From assembly GCF_002786295.1 (NCBI RefSeq), contig NZ_PGTC01000024.1:1-64000 (forward strand): a DNA stretch of 64,000 nucleotides, given 5' to 3'. Both the position numbers and the translations under genes were made by a program. The notes beneath the pieces were generated by a model, which did not search any database, was not told the origin of the DNA, and saw nothing but the letters and a program-made list of their open reading frames with translations. The DNA is from Pseudooceanicola marinus (GTDB lineage Bacteria > Pseudomonadota > Alphaproteobacteria > Rhodobacterales > Rhodobacteraceae). Positions 55,862-64,000 of this stretch are shown piece by piece. Position 1 is the stretch's first letter. Each line of letters begins with the position of its first letter.

Positions 55862-57337
55862 ATGCCCGACGCCGCCAAGACCGACCTGAAATCCCTGTTG
55901 AAGGACCCCAGCCTGCTGGCCGACGCCGCCTATGTGAACGGCGACTGGATCCGCGGCGAAGAGGGCACCTTCGACGTGGTGAACCCCGCCCGGGGCGACG
56001 TGATCGCCCAGGTCGCCGACCTCAGCCGTGCCCAGATCGGCAAGGCGATCGACGCGGCCCATGCCGCGCAGAAGGACTGGGCGCAATGGACCGGCAAGGA
56101 ACGCGCCAAGGTCCTGCGCAAGTGGTTCGACATGATGATGGAAAACCAGGACGACCTGGGCACCATCCTGACCGCCGAACAGGGCAAACCGCTGGCCGAG
56201 GCCAAGGGCGAGATCGCCTACGGTGCCGGCTTCATCGAGTTCTTCGGCGAAGAAGCCAAGCGGATCTACGGCGAGACAATCCCCGGCCACCAGCGCGACA
56301 AGCGGATCACGGTGCTGAAGCAGCCCATCGGTGTCGCCGCCTCGATCACGCCCTGGAACTTCCCCAATGCGATGATCACCCGCAAGGCCGGCCCGGCCCT
56401 GGCGGCCGGTTGCAGCTTCGTCGCCCGCCCCGCCAAGGAAACGCCTCTGTCGGCGCTGGTGCTGGGCGTGTTGGCCGATCGCGCGGGTATCCCCAAAGGG
56501 GTCTTCAACGTGGTCACCTCCTCGAAATCCTCCGATGCGGGCAAGGAATTCTGCGAGAACCCCAAGGTGCGCAAGCTGACCTTCACCGGCTCCACCGAGG
56601 TGGGGCGCATCCTGCTGAAACAGGCCGCCGACCAGGTGATGAAATGCTCGATGGAGCTGGGCGGCAATGCCCCCTTCATCGTCTTCGACGACGCCGATCT
56701 GGATGCCGCCGTCGAGGGCGCCATCACCTGCAAGTTCCGCAACAACGGCCAGACCTGCGTCTGCGCCAACCGCATCTACGTGCAATCGGGCGTCTATGAC
56801 GCCTTCGCGCAGAAACTGAAGGACCGCGTGGCCCAGATGAAGGTCGCCGACGGCTTCGAAGAGGGCGCCGAACTGGGCCCGCTGATCAACGCCGAGGCCG
56901 TGGACAAGGTCGAGGATCACATCACCGACGCCCGCGCCAAGGGCGCCGAGGTGATCCTGGGCGGCCAGAAGGGCGAAAGCGGCCTCTTCTTCGATCCCAC
57001 CATCGTCACCGGCGCCACGCCGGAGATGAAGTTCTCCACCGAGGAAACCTTCGGGCCCCTCGCGCCGCTGTTCAAATTCGAGACGGTCGAAGAGGTGATC
57101 GAACTGGCCAACGACACGATCTTCGGCCTGGCCAGCTATTTCTACGCCAAGGACCTGTCCCGCGTGACGCAGGTGCAGGAGGCGCTGGAATACGGCATCG
57201 TCGGCGTGAACACCGGCCTGATCTCGACCGAGGTGGCGCCCTTCGGCGGGGTGAAGCAGTCGGGGCTGGGCCGCGAAGGCAGCCACCATGGCATCGAGGA
57301 ATTCCTCGAAATGAAATACGTCTGCACCTCGGTTTAA
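55862..57337 (+). CDS. gabD: Succinate-semialdehyde dehydrogenase (NAD(P)+)
   Basis: 491 residues; GAAGGAG precedes the ATG. An aldehyde dehydrogenase of the GabD class, with ITPWNFPNAMITRKAGPALAAGC, FTGSTEVGRILL, catalytic Glu265 (MELGGNAPFIVF) and Cys299 (GQTCVCANRIYV). The C-terminal GVKQSGLGREGSHHGIEEFLEMKYV is typical of GabD. It oxidises succinate semialdehyde to succinate in GABA or 4-hydroxybutyrate breakdown. A strong hairpin at 57346-57365 follows the stop. Confidence 0.93.
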   Translation: MPDAAKTDLKSLLKDPSLLADAAYVNGDWIRGEEGTFDVVNPARGDVIAQVADLSRAQIGKAIDAAHAAQKDWAQWTGKERAKVLRKWFDMMMENQDDLGTILTAEQGKPLAEAKGEIAYGAGFIEFFGEEAKRIYGETIPGHQRDKRITVLKQPIGVAASITPWNFPNAMITRKAGPALAAGCSFVARPAKETPLSALVLGVLADRAGIPKGVFNVVTSSKSSDAGKEFCENPKVRKLTFTGSTEVGRILLKQAADQVMKCSMELGGNAPFIVFDDADLDAAVEGAITCKFRNNGQTCVCANRIYVQSGVYDAFAQKLKDRVAQMKVADGFEEGAELGPLINAEAVDKVEDHITDARAKGAEVILGGQKGESGLFFDPTIVTGATPEMKFSTEETFGPLAPLFKFETVEEVIELANDTIFGLASYFYAKDLSRVTQVQEALEYGIVGVNTGLISTEVAPFGGVKQSGLGREGSHHGIEEFLEMKYVCTSV

Positions 57338-57345
57338 CGACAGAT

Positions 57346-57365
57346 TTCGGCCCCGCGGGGCCGAA
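57346..57365 (+). terminator. Terminator-like perfect palindrome
   Basis: TTCGGCCCCGCGGGGCCGAA, a perfect 20-nt palindrome 9 nt after the gabD stop. There is no T-tract, so the strength is uncertain. Confidence 0.6.
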
Positions 57366-57390
57366 GCCTCCGGCGGGAGTGTGAGCGGTG

Positions 57391-57444
57391 GCTTGGAAAC
57401 GCTCCAGCGGAGCGTTTCAGCCGCGAACGGGCGGAGCCCAGAGC
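57391..57444 (-). repeat. Hairpin element, type A, copy 1 (inverted)
   Basis: Contains GAAACGCTCC-AGC-GGAGCGTTTC (10-bp perfect stem, 3-nt loop) followed by CAGCCGCGAACGGGCGGAGCC. As the reverse complement it matches 59031-59080 and, less well, 58975-59021. Confidence 0.72.
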
Positions 57445-57488
57445 TATCGGATAGAGAGAGTGCGCGCGCTTCGTCCTATCCGTCAGCT

Positions 57489-57541
57489 GAAAATACTCTG
57501 GGGGAGTCGGCGCAGCCGAGGGGGGCAAAGCCCCCTCCCCC
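57489..57541 (+). repeat. Intergenic hairpin element, type B, copy 2
   Basis: AAAATACTCTGGGGGAGTC, then CGGCGCAGCCG (itself a small hairpin), then GGGGGC-AAA-GCCCCC. It abuts the stop of the leftward rlmN gene, so the last hairpin is its probable terminator. Confidence 0.65.
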
Positions 57542-57547
57542 CTGCGA

Positions 57548-58735
57548 TCAGCTGCCGGTTTCGGCGGCGATCTGGGCACGGGACTTGCGGGCGCGCTCGG
57601 TGGCGGACTTCAGCTGACCACAGGCCGCCATGATGTCCTCGCCCCGCGGGGTCCGGATGGGCGAGGCGTAGCCTGCCTTGTGCACGATGTCTGCGAAGGC
57701 CTCGATCCGCGACCAGTCGGAGCGCTCATAGGGCGAGCCCGGCCATTCGTTGAAGGGGATCAGGTTGATCTTCGCGGGGATGCCCCGGATCAGCCGCACC
57801 AGCCGTCGCGCATCCTCGTCGCTGTCGTTCACGTCCTTCAGCATCACGTATTCAAAGGTGATCCGCTCGGAATTCGACAGCCGGGGGTATTCACGCAGCG
57901 CGTCCAGAAGGGTCTCGATGTTCCAGCGCTTGTTGATCGGCACCAGCTTGTTGCGCACCTCATCGGTGGTGGCGTGGAAGCTGACGGCCATCAGGCAACC
58001 GATCTCCTCGGCGCATTTGGCGATCTCGGGCACCACGCCAGAGGTCGACAGGGTGATCCGACGGCGCGACAGGGCGATGCCCTCGCCATCCATGGCGATC
58101 TTCATCGCGTCGCGGACGTTGTCGAAGTTGTAGAGCGGCTCGCCCATGCCCATCAGGACGATGTTCGACAGCAGGCGCGGCCCGTTCTCACCGGTCCCGG
58201 TGCCGGGTTCGGGCCATTCGCCCAGGTCGTCGCGCACCAGCATGATCTGGCCCACGATCTCGCCCGGTGTCAGGTTGCGCACCAGTTTCTGGGTGCCGGT
58301 GTGGCAGAAGGAACAGGTCAGGGTGCAGCCCACCTGGGAGCTGATGCACAGCGTGCCGCGATCGGTCTCGGGGATGTAGACAACCTCGACCTCATGGCCG
58401 CCGGCGATCTTCACCAGGTACTTGCGGGTGCCATCGGCGGAGACGTTCTTCGACACCATCTCAGGCAGGGTGATGGTGAAATTCTCCGCCAGCTTCGCGC
58501 GGAACTCCTTGGCCAGGTTGGTCATCTGGGCAAAGTCGCGCACGCCCCAGTGATAGATCCACTGCCACAGCTGGTTGACCCGCATCTTGGCCTGCTTCTC
58601 CGGCGTGCCGATCTCGATCAGTGCCTCGCGCAGTTGCGGGCGGGTCAGGCCCACGAGGTTCTTCAATCCCTCCGGAAGTTTCCGGGGGATGGTCAGGACG
58701 TCCTGGGTGATCGGCGCGGCAGGTTGCTGGCTCAT
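57548..58735 (-). CDS. rlmN: 23S rRNA/tRNA adenine-C2 methyltransferase RlmN
   Basis: 395 residues. The radical-SAM CxxxCxxC cluster is Cys137, Cys141 and Cys144 ([13 protein letters not shown]). Other family blocks: [94 protein letters not shown] and the C-terminal [14 protein letters not shown] with the second catalytic Cys. It methylates A2503 of 23S rRNA and A37 of some tRNAs. It is a single leftward gene. Confidence 0.97.
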   Translation of the reverse strand: MSQQPAAPITQDVLTIPRKLPEGLKNLVGLTRPQLREALIEIGTPEKQAKMRVNQLWQWIYHWGVRDFAQMTNLAKEFRAKLAENFTITLPEMVSKNVSADGTRKYLVKIAGGHEVEVVYIPETDRGTLCISSQVGCTLTCSFCHTGTQKLVRNLTPGEIVGQIMLVRDDLGEWPEPGTGTGENGPRLLSNIVLMGMGEPLYNFDNVRDAMKIAMDGEGIALSRRRITLSTSGVVPEIAKCAEEIGCLMAVSFHATTDEVRNKLVPINKRWNIETLLDALREYPRLSNSERITFEYVMLKDVNDSDEDARRLVRLIRGIPAKINLIPFNEWPGSPYERSDWSRIEAFADIVHKAGYASPIRTPRGEDIMAACGQLKSATERARKSRAQIAAETGS

Positions 58736-58974
58736 GACGGATCCGTGGCGACAGGGTGAAGGCAGGGAAGACGGGTCTATAGCGGATTCATGTGGTCATG
58801 AAAACCCGTCACGCAAGGGCGCGCGGACCCGGGGGCCCACGCGGCATGCGGAAGGTGACGGGAAAGGGGGCGCGCCCTGTCGGCTGGGCATCACCCGTTC
58901 GCAACTCAAACGCTCCCGGATCAGCCGAAACGACGCTCACGCGCCGTTCTGATCGGCTTCACCGTTTCCCAGAC

Positions 58975-59021
58975 GGCTGGGCTCCGCCCGTTCGGTCCTG
59001 AAACCGTCCCCCGGACGGCTT
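58975..59021 (+). repeat. Hairpin element, type A, copy 2
   Basis: GGGCTCCGCCCGTTC, then GAAACCGTCC-CCC-GGACGG. The stem differs from copy 3 at two positions on each arm, with base pairing kept by compensating changes. Confidence 0.65.
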
Positions 59022-59030
59022 ACTGGACGG

Positions 59031-59080
59031 CTGGGGCTCCGCCCGTTCGCGCCTGAAACGCTCCCCCGGAGCGTTTCCGA
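59031..59080 (+). repeat. Hairpin element, type A, copy 3
   Basis: GGGGCTCCGCCCGTTCGCGC, then the perfect stem GAAACGCTCC-CCC-GGAGCGTTTC. It lies directly downstream of the IalB-like gene and may end its transcript. Confidence 0.72.
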
Positions 59081-59088
59081 GACGGCGC

Positions 59089-59613
59089 TCACTGACAGCG
59101 GCGTTCGCTGTCTTCCACGGCGGCGGTGAAGCCCATGAGCGAGAAGGTGTCGCGGGTGACGGTACCGCGGCTCGACCGTGCGGTCAGCACCGCCTCGGAC
59201 CCGGCCTTCAGCGAGGCCATGATGCGGCTGTCGTCGCTGGACGTAGCCGGCCAGGCCCATTCGCCCTCGGTGTAAAGCTCGTATTCCGTGCCATCCACGT
59301 TGAGGTTCACGGTGGAGCCTTCGGCGAAGGGATAGCCGCCGGTGAAGGCCAGTTGCCCGGAAACCGAGGCGCCGGGGCGGTAGAAGGCCATCAGCTGGAT
59401 CTCGCTGCGGCGCACCGACACGACCTCGCCGTCGCGGGTGTTCACGGTTTCCTTGGGAACCGACACGGCCCAGCATTCCCGCGGGTCGGTGTCCTCGAAT
59501 ACGGACCAGTCGGTCTGTGCGCTGACCTGGTTCTCGCTCGTGTCCTGTTGCGCGAACGCGCCGGTTGCGGCGCAGGCCACGAAGGCCGCGGCGGCGAATA
59601 CCCGGAATGTCAT
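59089..59613 (-). CDS. Invasion-associated locus B (IalB)-family periplasmic protein
   Basis: 174 residues; TTGGAGG lies ~9 nt before ATG 59611-59613. A signal peptide (MTFRVFAAAAFVACAATGAFAQ) ends near residue 22. The mature part has DTSENQVSAQTDWSVFEDTDPRECWAVS, SVRRSEIQLMAFYRPG, then LMGFTAAVEDSERRCQ, with the usual pair of cysteines (EC...RRC) likely disulfide-bonded. IalB-like proteins are widespread in Alphaproteobacteria, and outside Bartonella their function is unclear. It is followed by hairpin repeats. Confidence 0.85.
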   Translation of the reverse strand: MTFRVFAAAAFVACAATGAFAQQDTSENQVSAQTDWSVFEDTDPRECWAVSVPKETVNTRDGEVVSVRRSEIQLMAFYRPGASVSGQLAFTGGYPFAEGSTVNLNVDGTEYELYTEGEWAWPATSSDDSRIMASLKAGSEAVLTARSSRGTVTRDTFSLMGFTAAVEDSERRCQ

Positions 59614-59784
59614 CTGTCCAGCCTCCAAGCTGTCCTTGCCTCTGTCCTGACCCCAAGCGCCTGTGCGGCGTCTTCGGTGGGGTCCATTGCGTCTCGACAT
59701 TGCAACAATAGACGAAAAGCTGCCACATGCGAAAGGCCGATTGGCGGGAATTCGCACATGCGTGAACGGCGAAAGGAACCGGGA

Positions 59785-60819
59785 ATGACGGACGAGACAA
59801 CAGCGGGCATCGGCCCCCAGGACACAGGGGCGGTGCCGGTGGCGGAACTGTGGCGCGGCGGGATCTGCGAATCCCTGCACGCGGGCCACGCGGTGGTCGT
59901 CGACGGCAGCGGCCAGATCGTCGAGGCCTGGGGCAATCCGCAGGCGGTGATCTACCCGCGCTCGTCCTGCAAGATGATCCAGGCCCTGCCGCTGGTGGAA
60001 AGCGGCGCGGCCGACGCCGCCGGGCTGACGCCGGCGCAGCTGGCCCTGTCCTGCGCCTCACATAACGGCGCCGCGATCCACTCCGACGCGGTGACCCATT
60101 GGCTGTCGGACCTCGGCCTGGGCGAGGCGGACCTGCGCTGCGGCCCGCAGGAACCGTCGGACATCCCCGCCCGCGACGCGCTGATCCGGGCGGGTGAGAC
60201 ACCCTGCCAGATCCACAACAACTGCTCGGGCAAGCACAGCGGCTTCCTGACCCTGAACCGGCACCTGAACGCCGGGGCCGAGTACACCGAGGTCGATCAC
60301 CCGGTGCAGGTCGCCGTGCGCGCCGCCTTCGAAGAGGTCACGGGCGAGGCCGTCCGGGGCTGGGGCGTGGACGGCTGTTCCGCCCCCAACTTCGCCACCT
60401 CGCTGCAGGGGCTGGCCCGCGCCATGGCCGCCTTCGCCGTGGCGCGCGAGGGCCGGGGCCTGCGCGACAGCGCCCAGGCGCGGCTGGTGCAGGCGATGAT
60501 GGCCCATCCGGAGATGGTCGCGGGCGAAACCCGCGCCTGCACCGAGCTGATGCGGGCGATGGAGGGGCGCGCGGCGGTGAAGACCGGCGCCGAGGCGGTC
60601 TTCGTGGCGATTCTGCCGGAAAAGGGCCTGGGCATCGTGCTTAAGGTGCTGGATGGCGGCACCCGCGCCAGCGAGGCGGCGATTACCCAGCTGCTGGTGA
60701 AATACGGCGCACTGGAGGCCGGGCACCCGATGGCGAAGAAATGGGGCAACCCGGAGATCCGCTCGCGCCGCGGGATCCACGCGGGCGAGCTGCGCATCGC
60801 CCCGGGCTTCGGCGCCTAG
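59785..60819 (+). CDS. Asparaginase II (PF06089 type)
   Basis: 344 residues; GAAAGGA precedes the ATG. The family blocks are VAELWRGGICESLHAGHAVVVD, PRSSCKMIQALPLVESGAAD, LALSCASHNGA, QIHNNCSGKHSGFL, GWGVDGCSAPNFATSL and NPEIRSRRGIHAGELRIAPGF. This class hydrolyses L-asparagine to aspartate and ammonia; it is unrelated in sequence to the E. coli AnsB type. It is convergent with polA, with a 36-nt gap. Confidence 0.9.
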   Translation: MTDETTAGIGPQDTGAVPVAELWRGGICESLHAGHAVVVDGSGQIVEAWGNPQAVIYPRSSCKMIQALPLVESGAADAAGLTPAQLALSCASHNGAAIHSDAVTHWLSDLGLGEADLRCGPQEPSDIPARDALIRAGETPCQIHNNCSGKHSGFLTLNRHLNAGAEYTEVDHPVQVAVRAAFEEVTGEAVRGWGVDGCSAPNFATSLQGLARAMAAFAVAREGRGLRDSAQARLVQAMMAHPEMVAGETRACTELMRAMEGRAAVKTGAEAVFVAILPEKGLGIVLKVLDGGTRASEAAITQLLVKYGALEAGHPMAKKWGNPEIRSRRGIHAGELRIAPGFGA

Positions 60820-60855
60820 CGCCGAAACGTCCGCACCCTGACGGGGACGAGGCGC

Positions 60856-63675
<2,820 letters not shown>

Positions 63676-63757
63676 GATGAAACCCCTGTGCTCGTCTGGG
63701 GGTCAGATGTGCCATGAAGCGGGGGCGGGGGGAAGAGCGGAGGACAGGCGCGCGCCG

Positions 63758-63822
63758 AGCGGGGGCTTTGCCCCGCTTGAGCCTGCGGCAACTCCCCCCC
63801 GGGATACTCTCGGCAAAGAGAA
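63758..63822 (-). repeat. Intergenic hairpin element, type B, copy 3
   Basis: On the reverse strand it reads CTTCTCTTTGCCGAGAGTATCCC, then GGGGGGGAG, a CGGCA/TGCCG-like middle, and GGGGCAAAGCCCC. It shares the order and words of copies 1 and 2 and sits between polA and the zinc-finger gene. Confidence 0.6.
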
Positions 63823-63921
63823 GACAGCGGCGCGGCAGGCTGGCCCGGGCCAGCGCGCAGGGGCCATCATCCGGGACGCCCTGTCGGGCGCCGGGCGGCA
63901 TGGCCGGTCTGTCGAGGTGGA

Positions 63922-64000
63922 TCAGGCGGCGGAGCCGGTGTCGGCGGGGCCGCCTTTCAGGATGTATTTCGCGTCGCAGTAGCCACATTCGATGAAGCCG
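63922..64000 (-). CDS. Zinc-finger (CHCC-type) small protein, 5' end cut by window edge
   Basis: Only the C-terminal 25 residues are visible: GFIECGYCDAKYILKGGPADTGSAA. CGYCDAKYIL is the second half of a CHCC zinc finger of the NDUFS6-like class, in which the two cysteines bind zinc with a His and a Cys upstream. The alphaproteobacterial members are usually ~60-70 residues. The start lies beyond the window. Confidence 0.75.
   Translation of the reverse strand, partial: GFIECGYCDAKYILKGGPADTGSAA

Larger units (their letters stand above)
58736..59088. other. Intergenic region with two tandem hairpin elements
   Basis: 353 nt between the rlmN start and the IalB-like stop. The left part probably holds the rlmN promoter; the right part carries two type A hairpin elements in tandem. 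No gene is seen. Confidence 0.6.

Noticed and set aside
54662-57289. An 875-codon leftward frame opposite the P1 peptidase and gabD
   Set aside because: It is a shadow: His/Arg/Gln-rich, no motif, and opposite two genes with complete catalytic sites.

Overview
The window is a chromosomal segment of a high-GC alphaproteobacterium, most likely a member of Rhodobacteraceae (roseobacter/Rhodobacter relatives). The basis is gene content: an FYDLN-acid protein, a DUF1523 protein, a DUF6638-like operon, a form II CO-dehydrogenase-like coxSLM cluster, CtrA-type TTAA-N7-TTAA boxes and recurrent intergenic hairpins. No species can be named from the sequence alone.

Layout. 1-9650 is a decaying accessory island ending at tRNA-Arg(CCT). 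It carries a membrane-anchored NYN-type RNase (cut by the window edge), a PH-like membrane protein, an ankyrin-like lipoprotein, a DUF3396 (type VI immunity-like) gene broken by a TAG, a secreted protein broken at a C5 tract, a ClbS/DfsB-like protein, and a prophage remnant (truncated cytosine methyltransferase, TGA-interrupted zinc-ribbon ORF, tiny membrane protein, excisionase, integrase with two stops). 9.8-14.9 kb: a chemoreceptor with a perfect CtrA-like box, a LacI-type regulator and a YcaQ-like protein. 14.9-22.6 kb: coxS-coxL-coxM read leftward and a LuxR-type response regulator, FIST sensor and PAS histidine kinase read rightward, with a 16-bp palindrome between them. 22.7-28.9 kb: four glycosyltransferases and a sulfotransferase. 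28.9-34.7 kb: two divergent RTX proteins, one with a subtilisin-like protease. 34.7-39.4 kb: a GGDEF-EAL protein followed by a CheB/CheR hybrid whose CheB active site is lost, with the second CtrA-like box upstream. 39.8-41.3 kb: an IS transposase remnant, a small unknown ORF, a P-loop kinase-like protein and tRNA-Ala(GGC). 41.4-46.8 kb: housekeeping and metabolic genes.

46.9-54.6 kb is a seven-gene leftward cluster: a TelA-like coiled-coil protein, an unknown 376-residue protein, a classical AAA ATPase, a membrane/coiled-coil protein that looks inserted, a DUF6638-like protein, a small two-TM protein and a DUF1523 protein. It is the best candidate here for an undescribed multi-component system, probably at the membrane. 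54.8-64 kb is conserved: P1 peptidase, succinate-semialdehyde dehydrogenase, RlmN, an IalB-like protein, asparaginase II, DNA polymerase I and the end of a small zinc-finger protein.

How the genes work together. The FIST/PAS-kinase/LuxR operon probably controls itself and coxSLM through the shared intergenic palindrome. The chemoreceptor and the GGDEF-EAL/CheBR operon are probably under CtrA, as motility and c-di-GMP genes often are in this group. The two RTX proteins share a C-terminal secretion domain and probably leave by one type I system. The glycosyltransferases and sulfotransferase probably decorate a surface or extracellular glycan.
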